A stretch of DNA of 64,000 bases. Source: Candidatus Cetobacterium colombiensis. GTDB taxonomy: Bacteria > Fusobacteriota > Fusobacteriia > Fusobacteriales > Fusobacteriaceae. The translations under genes and the position numbers were made by a program. Shown here piece after piece: positions 54,553 through 63,641 of this stretch. Numbering within the stretch: position 1 is the stretch's first letter; the number at the start of each line of letters is the position of its first letter. The notes beneath the pieces were generated by a model. The model was not told the origin of the DNA and did no database searches. It saw only the letters and a list, made by a program, of their open reading frames with translations. The stretch lies in the NCBI RefSeq assembly GCF_033962415.1, contig NZ_JAVIKH010000001.1:1-64000 (forward strand), in the 5' to 3' direction.

Positions 54553-55533
54553 ATGAAAATATTAGCATTTGCAGCAAGACAAGATGAAATTACTTGGTTT
54601 AACAAATATTCAAAGAAATTTAATTTAGATGTTACATTAGAGCAAAAACCATTATCACCAGAAACAGTCTTTTTAGCAAAAGGATATGATAGTGTTACTT
54701 TTATTGGAAGCTGTACAGTTGATGAAGTAGTTTTAAAAAAATTGAAAAGTTATGGAATAGATTATATTGCAAGTAGAAGCACTGGTTATGACAATATAGA
54801 TTTAAATTGTGCAAAAGAGTTAGGAATAAAAGTAAGTAATTCAAGTTATTCTCCATACTCAGTTGCAGAGTTTACATTGATGACAGCAATGATGATGTTA
54901 AGGAATATTCCAGCAACTTTAAAAAATATTGAACATAAAAATTTCTCACTGAAAAATCTAATTGGAAGAGAAATAAGAAGTCAAAAAGTAGGAGTTATAG
55001 GAACTGGAAAAATTGGAAAAATTGTTATAAAATTATTTCAAAGTATGGGAGCAGATGTTGTTGCTTATGATTTATATGAAAGTGACGAGAATATAAAATA
55101 TGTTTCTTTAGAAAAATTATTATCTGAGTGTGATGTAATAACTCTTCACGCACCTTTAACTTCAGAAAATAAATATCTTATAAATGAAAAGAGTATTTCT
55201 AAAATGAAAGATGGAGTTATTTTAATAAATACAGCTAGAGGAGAGTTAATAAAACTGTCGGATCTTTTAGAGGGATTGAATAATAAAAAAGTTTTAGCAG
55301 CAGCACTAGATACATTTGAAGGTGAAAGTGAAATTGTACATAAAGATTGTAGTTTAACGGGCTATAATCATGAAATATTGAAAAAGCTTTTAGATATGAA
55401 AAATGTATTAATAACTTCTCATCAAGCTTTTTATACTGAAGAAGCGGTGTCAGATATGGTAGAATCAGCATTGAGTAATTTAATAGAATTTAATGAAACT
55501 GGAGATGCCCAAAATAATCTGATAAAAATCTAA
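54553..55533 (+). CDS. ldhA: D-lactate dehydrogenase-type 2-hydroxyacid dehydrogenase
   Basis: The 326-residue protein has a D-isomer 2-hydroxyacid dehydrogenase fold. The NAD loop is GVIGTGKIGK (148-157), the substrate arginine sits in INTARGE, and the catalytic His290 in SHQAFYTEEA. The SHQAFYT block is typical of D-lactate dehydrogenases that reduce pyruvate in fermentation. The RBS GAGGAGAGGG is strong. It is a single-gene unit between two terminators. Other 2-ketoacid substrates are possible. Confidence 0.88.
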   Translation: MKILAFAARQDEITWFNKYSKKFNLDVTLEQKPLSPETVFLAKGYDSVTFIGSCTVDEVVLKKLKSYGIDYIASRSTGYDNIDLNCAKELGIKVSNSSYSPYSVAEFTLMTAMMMLRNIPATLKNIEHKNFSLKNLIGREIRSQKVGVIGTGKIGKIVIKLFQSMGADVVAYDLYESDENIKYVSLEKLLSECDVITLHAPLTSENKYLINEKSISKMKDGVILINTARGELIKLSDLLEGLNNKKVLAAALDTFEGESEIVHKDCSLTGYNHEILKKLLDMKNVLITSHQAFYTEEAVSDMVESALSNLIEFNETGDAQNNLIKI

Positions 55534-55535
55534 AT

Positions 55536-55565
55536 AAAAGGACAACTGATTGGTTGTCCTTTTAT
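55536..55565. terminator. bidirectional terminator between ldhA and aqpZ
   Basis: AAAAGGACAAC (55536-55546) pairs with GTTGTCCTTTT (55553-55563) across an 11-bp stem between two convergent genes. Confidence 0.9.
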
Positions 55566-55572
55566 TCTGAAA

Positions 55573-56262
55573 TTACTTTTCATCCAAAATAAGTTTGTAT
55601 ATAACTCCAGCAATAACAGCACCTACAATTGGAGCTAACCAGAATATCCAAAGTTGACTTAAAGCCTCTCCACCAACTAATAAAGCAACAGCAGTACTTC
55701 TAGCTGGATTTACAGATGTGTTTGTAACAGGAATACTTATTAAGTGAATAAGTGTTAATCCAAGTCCGATAGAGATTGGGGCAAATCCTTTTGGTGCTTT
55801 TTCAGAAGTAGAACCTAAAATGATAAATAAAAACATCATTGTTAAAACAATTTCACATATTATACCAGCAGTTAAAGAATAACCATTAGGTGATAATCCA
55901 GCCACTCCATTTACAGCAAATCCATTGTCCAGTATAAAGCTAGAAGATCCAGATGCAATAAAGAATAGTGTAACAGCTCCAACAAATCCACCAACTACTT
56001 GACTTAAAATATAAGGTATAACCTCTTTTTTATCAAACTTTCCAGCTGTAAATAATCCGATTGTAACTGCAGGATTTAAGTGACATCCCGAAATATGTCC
56101 TATAGCATATGCCATAGTTAAAACAGTTAATCCAAAAGCTAATGCTACTCCTGTAAATCCAATTCCTAACTCAGGGTATCCAGCGGCAAGTACAGCACTT
56201 CCACACCCTCCTAAAACTAACCAAAACGTTCCTAAAAACTCGGCAAATAATTTTCTTGACAT
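55573..56262 (-). CDS. aqpZ: aquaporin Z-type water channel
   Basis: The 229-residue MIP-family channel has six membrane helices and the two pore loops HLNPAVT and VNPARS. The selectivity-filter context [19 protein letters not shown], with the histidine before the second loop, fits water-specific AqpZ rather than a glycerol facilitator. It lies alone on the minus strand with its own promoter (56310-56338). The RBS is AAGGAGAAAAG. No linked glycerol genes are seen. Confidence 0.95.
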   Translation of the reverse strand: MSRKLFAEFLGTFWLVLGGCGSAVLAAGYPELGIGFTGVALAFGLTVLTMAYAIGHISGCHLNPAVTIGLFTAGKFDKKEVIPYILSQVVGGFVGAVTLFFIASGSSSFILDNGFAVNGVAGLSPNGYSLTAGIICEIVLTMMFLFIILGSTSEKAPKGFAPISIGLGLTLIHLISIPVTNTSVNPARSTAVALLVGGEALSQLWIFWLAPIVGAVIAGVIYKLILDEK

Positions 56263-56309
56263 GTTTCTTTTCTCCTTAAATAATAATTTTTTTTAAAAAA
56301 CGAATTTAA

Positions 56310-56338
56310 ATTGTACCATACTAATGAAAAAGAGTCAA
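56310..56338 (-). promoter_or_regulatory. promoter of aqpZ
   Basis: On the minus strand TTGACT (56338-56333), a 17-base spacer and TACAAT (56315-56310) lie about 48 bp before the aqpZ start. Confidence 0.75.
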
Positions 56339-56437
56339 TAAAGTCACAATGGAAGACAATGGAATAACTTGAAATATGATATTATGTATAAATAGATAAC
56401 AAAGCTTTAAAAAAAGAAGCATATATTTATAAAACGA

Positions 56438-56466
56438 TTGAAATTTGAGCATGAAAGTGCTATAAT
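56438..56466 (+). promoter_or_regulatory. promoter of minCDE
   Basis: TTGAAA (56438-56443), a 17-base spacer and TATAAT (56461-56466) stand 38 bp before the minC start at 56505. Confidence 0.8.
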
Positions 56467-56504
56467 TTCTTAACATGCAAAAAATAAAATTAGGAGCGTA
56501 TAAT

Positions 56505-57209
56505 ATGAATGACTGTGTAATTTTAAAAGGAAAAAAGGACAGATTGGTTGTACAATTAGATAGTAACATCGATTTTAGCTCTTTAAAAGACAAATTTTCT
56601 GAAAAGATTAAACAGGCAGAGGCATTTATAGGTGATACAAAAATAGCCATTGAATTTACAAATAGAAAGTTAACAGAAATAGAGGAGAATATTTTAATTG
56701 GAGTGGTAACCAAAGAAACAAATATAAAAGTAGCGTTTGTTTTTTCTGAAAAGTCAATTTTTTCACAATTACCAGAAGGTCATATATCATTAGGAAAACT
56801 TCCTTTTAATAATATAAAAGATGTTACAGAGGAAGGAACAACAAAATTTCATAAAGGGACGTTACGTTCAGGACATAGCCTAGAATTTGATGGAAATGTA
56901 GTTGTATTGGGAGATGTAAATCCAGGAGCTGTAATAAAATCTAAAGGGAATGTAGTTGTATTAGGTTATCTTAATGGAACTGTTTATGCTGGTGAAAATG
57001 ATGGATCAGATGCTTTTGTAGGAGCTTTTTCTTTAAATCCTATTCAAATTAAAATAGGTCAGGTTATTGCAAAAAATCCAAGCACAAATGTATTAGATAT
57101 AAATAAAGTAAAGAAAACACTAGATTTTGAAGTAGCATATTTAAAAGACGGGAATATTTTTATTGAGAAATTTAATAAAGCAACCTTAGATCACATGGTA
57201 AAAATATAA
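56505..57209 (+). CDS. minC: septum site-determining protein MinC
   Basis: MinC inhibits FtsZ assembly away from mid-cell and is recruited by MinD. The 234-residue protein has an N-terminal MinC_N domain and a C-terminal beta-helix with FHKGTLRSGHSLEFDGNVVV and KGNVVVLGYLNGTVYAG segments, typical of MinC_C. ATG 56505 is chosen because TAGGAG precedes it at good spacing. An in-frame ATG at 56475 is too near the promoter. It is first in the minCDE operon. Confidence 0.95.
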   Translation: MNDCVILKGKKDRLVVQLDSNIDFSSLKDKFSEKIKQAEAFIGDTKIAIEFTNRKLTEIEENILIGVVTKETNIKVAFVFSEKSIFSQLPEGHISLGKLPFNNIKDVTEEGTTKFHKGTLRSGHSLEFDGNVVVLGDVNPGAVIKSKGNVVVLGYLNGTVYAGENDGSDAFVGAFSLNPIQIKIGQVIAKNPSTNVLDINKVKKTLDFEVAYLKDGNIFIEKFNKATLDHMVKI

Positions 57210-57229
57210 GGTAAATCATAGGAGGAGTT

Positions 57230-58021
57230 ATGGGAAAAGTTATAGTAATTACTTCAGGAAAAGGTGGAGTAGGGAAAACGACAAGTAGTGCTAACTTAGG
57301 GGCAGCACTAGCTATGCAAAATCAGAAAACACTATTAATTGATACAGATATAGGATTAAGAAATTTAGATGTTGTAATGGGGTTAGAAAATAGAATTGTC
57401 TATGACTTAATAGATGTAATTGAAGGAAATTGTAAACCAAAACAAGCTATAATAAAGGATAAAAGAAACGATAATCTTCACTTGTTACCAGCAGCTCAAT
57501 CGAGAGATAAAAATGCAGTAACACCTGAGCAAATGAAAGAATTAATTGAAGTTTTAAAAGCTGAATACGACTTTGTTTTAGTTGATTGTCCAGCTGGAAT
57601 AGAACAAGGATTTAAAAATGCAATTTCAGCTGCAGAAGAAGCTTATGTTGTAACAACACCTGAGATTTCAGCTGTAAGAGATGCAGATCGTATTATTGGA
57701 TTATTAGAAGCAAATGAAATTAGAAACCCTAAATTAATCGTTAATCGTTTAAGAGTTGAAATGGTTAAAGATGGAAATATGTTAAGTGTAGAAGATGTTA
57801 CAGATATCCTTGGAATTAAGCCTATTGGAATAGTTCCAGATGATGAAAATATTGTTATTTCAACTAATAAAGGAGAACCTTTAGTTTATAAAGGAGAATC
57901 TTTAGCGGCGAAAGCATATGTAAACATAGCTTCAAGAACTTTAGGTCAAAATATTGAATTTTTAGATTTAGATCCTAAAGTTGGATTTTTTGATAAAATA
58001 AGAGAAATATTTAAAAAGTAA
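57230..58021 (+). CDS. minD: septum site-determining ATPase MinD
   Basis: MinD is the membrane-binding ATPase that positions MinC. The 263-residue protein has the deviant Walker A motif GKGGVGKTT (10-18), [14 protein letters not shown], and the [11 protein letters not shown] Walker B region. A C-terminal amphipathic helix ends [13 protein letters not shown] for membrane attachment. The RBS is AGGAGG. It lies 20 bp after minC and 13 bp before minE. Confidence 0.98.
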   Translation: MGKVIVITSGKGGVGKTTSSANLGAALAMQNQKTLLIDTDIGLRNLDVVMGLENRIVYDLIDVIEGNCKPKQAIIKDKRNDNLHLLPAAQSRDKNAVTPEQMKELIEVLKAEYDFVLVDCPAGIEQGFKNAISAAEEAYVVTTPEISAVRDADRIIGLLEANEIRNPKLIVNRLRVEMVKDGNMLSVEDVTDILGIKPIGIVPDDENIVISTNKGEPLVYKGESLAAKAYVNIASRTLGQNIEFLDLDPKVGFFDKIREIFKK

Positions 58022-58034
58022 GGGGAGGCTAAAT

Positions 58035-58289
58035 ATGGGATTTTTTAATTTTTTAACTAAAGAAAAATCTAGTTCAGTAGCTAAAGATCGTTTAAAATTA
58101 GTTCTGATACATGATAGAGCCATGCTTTCTCCAAAAATGCTTGAAACTTTAAAGGATGAAATAATTGCAGTGATATCTAAATATGTAGAGATAGATAAAG
58201 ATGCTTTAAATATCGAAGTTTCTCAAGAAGCTGATTCGGGAAGAGAGACGGCATTAGTAGCAAATATACCTATAAAAATAAAGAAATAG
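58035..58289 (+). CDS. minE: cell division topological specificity factor MinE
   Basis: MinE stimulates MinD ATPase and drives pole-to-pole oscillation. The 84-residue protein has an N-terminal membrane-targeting segment [13 protein letters not shown], the MinD-binding region [14 protein letters not shown], and a C-terminal dimer domain. The length is typical. It ends the operon and its stop codon overlaps the following terminator. Confidence 0.96.
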   Translation: MGFFNFLTKEKSSSVAKDRLKLVLIHDRAMLSPKMLETLKDEIIAVISKYVEIDKDALNIEVSQEADSGRETALVANIPIKIKK

Positions 58290-58309
58290 TACTTTGGTAC
58301 TATTTTTTT
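58284..58309 (+). terminator. terminator after minE
   Basis: AAATAGTAC (58284-58292) pairs with GTACTATTT (58297-58305) around TTTG, followed by a T-run. Confidence 0.9.
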
Positions 58310-58392
58310 ATGCAGGAATCACTAATCTTTTGCTGAATAAACAATATAATCAAAATAGTTTTTTAAATACAAAAGTTAACTAGGAGGCTAGC

Positions 58393-59679
58393 ATGAGTCA
58401 TATTGTGGGAAAATCAGCATATAAAAGTTTAGAGGAAAGACTAAATAGATTTCCTCAAGGAGCACCACCATCAAAAGTTTTATATCAAATATTAGCAATA
58501 TTATTTTCAGAAAGAGAAGCGGAGTTAGTAGCTCAACTTCCAATAAAACCATTCACTGTAAAAAAAGCAGCTTCAATTTGGAAACTATCAGAAAAAGATG
58601 CTAAAAATATATTAGATACATTGGCATCAAGAGCTATATTGTTAGATACAGTGCATAAGGGAGTACAAACTTATATTTTACCACCTCCCATGGCTGGATT
58701 TATAGAATTTTCAATGATGCGAACAAGAGGAGATATAGATCAGCATCTTTTAGGAGAATTATTATATCAATATATGAATGTTGAAGAAGATTTTATAAAG
58801 GATTTATTTTATAGTGCTGAAACGAAACTAGGGAGAGTTTTTGTAAATGAAGATGCTTTGAAAAAAGGAATGAATTCAGAAAATAAACTTTCAGAAAAAG
58901 GAATAGATAATTTAGTTCAAGTTTTAGATTATGAAAGAGCTTCACATATAATAGAAACATCCGAGCATATGGGAATTAGTATGTGTTATTGCAGACATAA
59001 GATGGAACATGTAGGAAAAGCTTGCGATGCTCCAATGGATATTTGTATGACTTTTGGAAATGTAGCAAATTCACTTATAAATAATGGATATGCAAGAAGA
59101 GTAGATAAAATAGAAGGAATGGATTTATTACAACAAGCTTACGATAGTAATTTAGTTCAATGTGGAGAAAATGTTAGAGAAGGAGTTACTTTTATATGTA
59201 ATTGTTGTAGTTGCTGTTGCGAAGCTTTAGTAGCTGCTAAAAAATTTGGAATGATGCATCCAGTTGAAACTACTAATTTTTTACCTAAAATAAATCACGA
59301 TACGTGTATAAGTTGTGGAAAATGTTTAAAAGTTTGTCCAGTAAATGCTATAAAAAAAGAGAATAATCAATATATAGTTCAAGATGAACTATGTTTAGGA
59401 TGTGGAGTTTGTGGTAGAGCATGTCCAAAGAGTTGTATATTGTTAGTTCCTCGTGAAACAAGAGTTATAACTCCAATTAATTCTGTTCATAGATCAGTGT
59501 TAATGGCAATTGAAAAAGGTATGCTACAAGAACTTATTTTTGATAACAAAGCATTATTTAGTCATAGGGCTATGGCAGCTATATTAGGTGCAATATTAAA
59601 ACTATCTCCAGTTCATAAAATTATGGCTAGTAAACAGATGAAATCAGTTTATTTGGAAAAATTATTGAAAAACTATTAA
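58393..59679 (+). CDS. cysteine-rich 4Fe-4S ferredoxin-domain protein of unknown role
   Basis: The 428-residue protein has two bacterial 4Fe-4S motifs, CISCGKCLKVCP and CLGCGVCGRACP, in its C-terminal third. Further cysteines lie before them (CYCRHK, GKACDAP and a CNCCSCCC run), which could hold another cluster or metal. The N-terminal 100 residues look like a winged-helix region (KKAASIWKLSEKDAKNILDT). No signal peptide or membrane helix is present. A good RBS (TAGGAGG) precedes the ATG. It resembles conserved ferredoxin-like proteins of anaerobes whose function I cannot name. The Pel-type genes begin 19 bp downstream. Confidence 0.75.
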   Translation: MSHIVGKSAYKSLEERLNRFPQGAPPSKVLYQILAILFSEREAELVAQLPIKPFTVKKAASIWKLSEKDAKNILDTLASRAILLDTVHKGVQTYILPPPMAGFIEFSMMRTRGDIDQHLLGELLYQYMNVEEDFIKDLFYSAETKLGRVFVNEDALKKGMNSENKLSEKGIDNLVQVLDYERASHIIETSEHMGISMCYCRHKMEHVGKACDAPMDICMTFGNVANSLINNGYARRVDKIEGMDLLQQAYDSNLVQCGENVREGVTFICNCCSCCCEALVAAKKFGMMHPVETTNFLPKINHDTCISCGKCLKVCPVNAIKKENNQYIVQDELCLGCGVCGRACPKSCILLVPRETRVITPINSVHRSVLMAIEKGMLQELIFDNKALFSHRAMAAILGAILKLSPVHKIMASKQMKSVYLEKLLKNY

Positions 59680-59698
59680 ATTTAGATTGGAGAAAATT

Positions 59699-60598
59699 AT
59701 GAAAAAAGTTGTAGTTTTTTTCTTTATTGTGCTTATCTCGTCTTTAAAAGGAGACGAGATAAGTAAGATGAAAATGAGAGAATTAATTAAACAAATAAAA
59801 AATCAATCTTCAGATAAAATATTAGTTACACAAAATGGAACTAATATTTTTTTTAATGAAAACCAATTGGACGAAACATTTCTAAAAAATGTTGATGGAG
59901 TATCACAAGAATCTCTTTTTTATGGTGTTGGAGGAGTTAATGTGGCTACACCTTTGGAAGAACAAAAATATCTTTTAAAAAATCTTTTAGAACTTGAAAA
60001 AAATAATAAGGTAGTTTTTTCTGTGAACTATGCAAATGAAAGAAAACTCCGAGATATAATTTTAAAGGACACAAAAAAATATAATTTTATTGGAGAAGCA
60101 ATTCCAAATTACAGTGCAAATTCTATTTTTCAACCACTTCAAAAAGAAAATTCAAAAGATGTAAAGTCATTAAAAGATGTAAAAAATTTCTTGTATCTTT
60201 TAAATCCAGAAAAATTTAAAACTTTAAGCGACTATTATAGAATATTAAAAAATACAGATTTTGATTTATTGATAATTGAACCTAGTTTAAATGGAGAATT
60301 TTTATCAAAAGAGCAAATAGAAAATTTGAAAATTAGAAAAAATGGAACTAAAAGATTAGTTATATCATATTTTAGTATAGGAGAAGCAGAGAATTATAGA
60401 GAATATTGGAATAAATCTTGGGAGAAAAAAATGCCTAGTTGGATAGTAAAAGAAAATGAAAATTGGCCAGGAAATTATATAATAAAATATTGGGATTTAG
60501 ATTGGAAAAATATTATAAAAGATTATCAAAAAAAATTGGATAGTATAGGAGTAGACGGGTATTATTTAGATACAATAGATACATATGAGCAGTTTTAA
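59699..60598 (+). CDS. exported TM1410-type glycoside hydrolase (GH114/GH166-like), Pel-linked
   Basis: The 299-residue protein starts with a signal peptide (KKVVVFFFIVLISS) and carries the TM1410/endo-alpha-1,4-polygalactosaminidase signature: LLIIEPS, RLVISYFSIGEAENYREYW and GVDGYYLDTIDTY. Such enzymes cleave galactosamine-rich polysaccharide. In Pseudomonas PelA the hydrolase (GH166) is fused to a deacetylase, whereas here it is a separate gene. ATG 59699 fits the GGAG RBS, and a longer TTG start at 59687 lies on the RBS itself. The link to Pel comes from the next genes. Confidence 0.82.
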   Translation: MKKVVVFFFIVLISSLKGDEISKMKMRELIKQIKNQSSDKILVTQNGTNIFFNENQLDETFLKNVDGVSQESLFYGVGGVNVATPLEEQKYLLKNLLELEKNNKVVFSVNYANERKLRDIILKDTKKYNFIGEAIPNYSANSIFQPLQKENSKDVKSLKDVKNFLYLLNPEKFKTLSDYYRILKNTDFDLLIIEPSLNGEFLSKEQIENLKIRKNGTKRLVISYFSIGEAENYREYWNKSWEKKMPSWIVKENENWPGNYIIKYWDLDWKNIIKDYQKKLDSIGVDGYYLDTIDTYEQF

Positions 60599-60610
60599 AG
60601 GTGGTGTTTT

Positions 60611-61822
60611 ATGAAGAAAAACTTTTTTGTAAATATATTAGAAAGTTTAATTTATTGTTTATTAGTTTATTTAGTATTTTTTTATTATTCAAATTTTAAA
60701 AATGATTTTTTAACAATGAATATTCAGCCATTAACTATAGTTGTAGGGGTAATGGCTTTAAAATATGGTGTTTATACAAGTTTACAAACGGTTATAATCG
60801 CCTCTTTTTTTTATATATTTTCATATTATAAATTAGGAAATGACCCAGTAGTATTTTTTTTAGATTTTAATTACTATAAATTTATATTGATTTTTTTCTT
60901 TATCGGTTTGACTTTAGGTAGAGTTTCAGATAATTTTAGATCTAAAATAGATGAATTAAAGGAAGAAAATAAAAATTTAGAAGAAACTTTAAAAAATCAA
61001 AGAGAAAAAAATCTTCAATTAGTAAACATAAATGAAAGATTAAAAAGTAGAATAATTGGAAGTAAAGAAAGTATTTTAACGCTACATCAATTAACATCTT
61101 CAATCTTATTGCAAAATGTAGATAAAATATTTACCCAAGTTTTAGAAATATTAATAGATTTTTTAGGAAGTGATGTAATATCCATATATTTATATAACGA
61201 AGAGAGAAAAATATTTAGAGCGAGAATCAAAATAGGAAATAGTGTGATTCCAAATTTTATTGAAATTAAAGCAGGTGATATTTATTCTAAAGTTTTAGAC
61301 TTAAAAACAGTTCAATGTGGAAATAAAGAAGAAAATAAAGCTTCTCCAGTTTACGTAGCTCCTATACTAAAAAATAATAACGTTATAGGGATTATAAATA
61401 TAGAGAGATTAAAGTATGAAAATCAAGAAAAATATTTATTAGAACTTTTTAAAGTTATAAGTCAGTGGATTAATAACGCTTTGGTAAAAGCTTTTGAAGA
61501 AAATGAAATTGAAATAAAAAAGAATGTATTTGAAAATACAAGAATTTATAATTTAAAATATTTTTCACAGATTTTAGAAGAAGACAAAAAGAGAAAAAAA
61601 AAATTTGGAGCTGATTATATAGCATTGGAAACAATAAATCCTGGATTAGAACCAGAGGAGCTAAATGAATTAATAAAAGGTAAAATGAGAGATATAGATG
61701 TTATAGGAATGAGCGATGAAGTTATAAAATTTATTTTTGTCAACGCAAGTAAAGATGATAAGTTATTGTTAATTAAAAGAATGTCTGAGATGCTCTCGGG
61801 AGCTGAGTTATATGAAATCTAA
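60611..61822 (+). CDS. pelD: PelD-like c-di-GMP receptor
   Basis: The 403-residue protein has about four N-terminal membrane helices, a coiled coil near residues 105-140 (DELKEENKNLEETLKNQREK), a GAF domain, and a C-terminal degenerate GGDEF-like domain. RDID at 360-363 sits five residues before the place where GGDEF should be, which here reads SDEV. So the c-di-GMP inhibitory (I) site RxxD is kept while the cyclase active site is lost, as in PelD. It should activate exopolysaccharide synthesis when c-di-GMP binds. Its end overlaps the next gene by 11 bp. Confidence 0.87.
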   Translation: MKKNFFVNILESLIYCLLVYLVFFYYSNFKNDFLTMNIQPLTIVVGVMALKYGVYTSLQTVIIASFFYIFSYYKLGNDPVVFFLDFNYYKFILIFFFIGLTLGRVSDNFRSKIDELKEENKNLEETLKNQREKNLQLVNINERLKSRIIGSKESILTLHQLTSSILLQNVDKIFTQVLEILIDFLGSDVISIYLYNEERKIFRARIKIGNSVIPNFIEIKAGDIYSKVLDLKTVQCGNKEENKASPVYVAPILKNNNVIGIINIERLKYENQEKYLLELFKVISQWINNALVKAFEENEIEIKKNVFENTRIYNLKYFSQILEEDKKRKKKFGADYIALETINPGLEPEELNELIKGKMRDIDVIGMSDEVIKFIFVNASKDDKLLLIKRMSEMLSGAELYEI

Positions 61823-63641
61823 ATATATTTTAGGATTAGTTTTAGTAGTTGTTTTTTTCTTTCAAGAGTTGAGAATAAAAAATATTGAGGATTTATTTAA
61901 TTTGAATCAAGTATATAATTTTACTTTACCACCTCCAATTTCAGGAAATTTAAAAATAGAACAGCCTAAAAAATATTTGATATTGTATGAAGATAAAAGT
62001 GAAGGGAGTAAAGAGGTCAAAATTGGATTAGAAGAAGTATTTCAATTTTCAAAAATAAAATATGATACTTTTAAAATTTCAACAGATAAAATATTAGATT
62101 TAAAAGATTATAGTATGATAATTTTAGTTGTAGAGAATTATGAAGGATTACTTTATGAAAATTTTTTAAATATAAAAGAAGCTATTCAAAAGGGAAAAAA
62201 TTTATTTATAACTCAAAGGTCTTATCGTAGTCCTTTTAATTCATTAGCTGGAATTGAAAAAGTTGGTGAATTTATAGAAACAAAAAGTTTTCAGTTTAAA
62301 AAAGATGTTTTTCCTGGATTAAAAAAATTAAAGCCAGATAACCTAATTTTAGTTAGTTCTGGGTTAAATATGACTTTAAAAAATGACATAGATGTAATAG
62401 CTACAACGGATAAAGATATTCCCCTTATGTGGACAAACAATTTTGGAAATGGAAAAATATTTTATAATAATTCTACCTTATTTCAAGGTAAAATTTTTAG
62501 AGGGATAATGAAACAAATAATCTCTTATATTGAAGATGTTTCTTTCTATCCAATTTTAAATTCAAAAGTTCTTCAAATTGATGATTTTCCATCACCAATT
62601 CCAGTTGTAGAAAATGATATTATTGAAAAAGAATATGGATTGGATACTAGTGGTTTTTTTAATCTTATTTGGTGGCAAGATATGATGGGAATAGTAGAAA
62701 GACAAAAACTAAAAATGACTGGATTTATAATAATAGAGTACAATGATTTAACAATAAAGGATAAAATTATTGGAATTGAAAAAAGAACATTTAATGATTT
62801 GAGTAAAAGAGGAAGAGAATTGAAGTCTATAGGAGGAGAATTAGGGTTACATGGATATAACCACTACTCTTTAGGATTAGAAAAAGAAATTAACTACGAA
62901 GATTATGGATATGTTCCTTGGGAAAATATTGCTGCTATGAAAAAAGGATTAGAAGTATCAAAAGATGAAATTAAAAAGTTATACGGAGATAAATTTCATA
63001 TTTATAGCTATGTAGCTCCGAGTAATCTTTTACCCAATAGTGGAAAAAAAGCTATTGTGGAAACATTTACAGATATAAAGGCTTTTTGTGGTATTTTTTA
63101 CGGAGAAGATGAACCGGGATTATTATTACAAGAGGTAGGACGAGATCCACAATTTAAAGATATATATAGTTTACCTAGAATGTCCTCTGGATTTTTTTAT
63201 AATGATATTGTGATTTGGCAAATATTAAATGGGATAGCAGCATATGGTTATTTATCTCATTTTATTCATCCAGATGACATTATGGATAAAGAAAGAGGAG
63301 AGGGGAAATCTTGGGAAGAATTGAAAACTGAGTTTGAAAAAATCTTTGATACGATTAATAAAGATTATAGTGTATTAGAACCTCATATTCAAAGTAAAAT
63401 GACCTATAATTATAGTGTTATTGAAAAAATGAATGTGAGTTATGAAAAAAAGGATGATATTGTTTACGTAAATATTGGAAATTATAGTGGAGAATTTGAG
63501 GCTCATTTTAGAGCAAAAAAGAAAAAAATAATTGAGGTAATTGGAGGAGAATTTAAACTTATAAGCAATACTCCAGAAGATTCACTATATTTAATAACTG
63601 CAAAAAATCCAGAACTAAAAATTGTTATGGAGGACTTATAA
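61812..63641 (+). CDS. DUF2194-type polysaccharide deacetylase, PelA deacetylase-like
   Basis: The 609-residue protein has an N-terminal membrane anchor or signal segment. A Rossmann-like middle region covers about 55-245, and a deacetylase domain has metal-ligand candidates QIDD (255-258) and HGYNH (His347, His351), with HFIHPDD later. This matches the deacetylase part of PelA, which removes acetyl groups from the poly-GalNAc chain in the periplasm. It overlaps pelD by 11 bp and shares one base with the next gene. The C-terminal 80 residues form a beta-rich module. Confidence 0.82.
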   Translation: MKSKYILGLVLVVVFFFQELRIKNIEDLFNLNQVYNFTLPPPISGNLKIEQPKKYLILYEDKSEGSKEVKIGLEEVFQFSKIKYDTFKISTDKILDLKDYSMIILVVENYEGLLYENFLNIKEAIQKGKNLFITQRSYRSPFNSLAGIEKVGEFIETKSFQFKKDVFPGLKKLKPDNLILVSSGLNMTLKNDIDVIATTDKDIPLMWTNNFGNGKIFYNNSTLFQGKIFRGIMKQIISYIEDVSFYPILNSKVLQIDDFPSPIPVVENDIIEKEYGLDTSGFFNLIWWQDMMGIVERQKLKMTGFIIIEYNDLTIKDKIIGIEKRTFNDLSKRGRELKSIGGELGLHGYNHYSLGLEKEINYEDYGYVPWENIAAMKKGLEVSKDEIKKLYGDKFHIYSYVAPSNLLPNSGKKAIVETFTDIKAFCGIFYGEDEPGLLLQEVGRDPQFKDIYSLPRMSSGFFYNDIVIWQILNGIAAYGYLSHFIHPDDIMDKERGEGKSWEELKTEFEKIFDTINKDYSVLEPHIQSKMTYNYSVIEKMNVSYEKKDDIVYVNIGNYSGEFEAHFRAKKKKIIEVIGGEFKLISNTPEDSLYLITAKNPELKIVMEDL

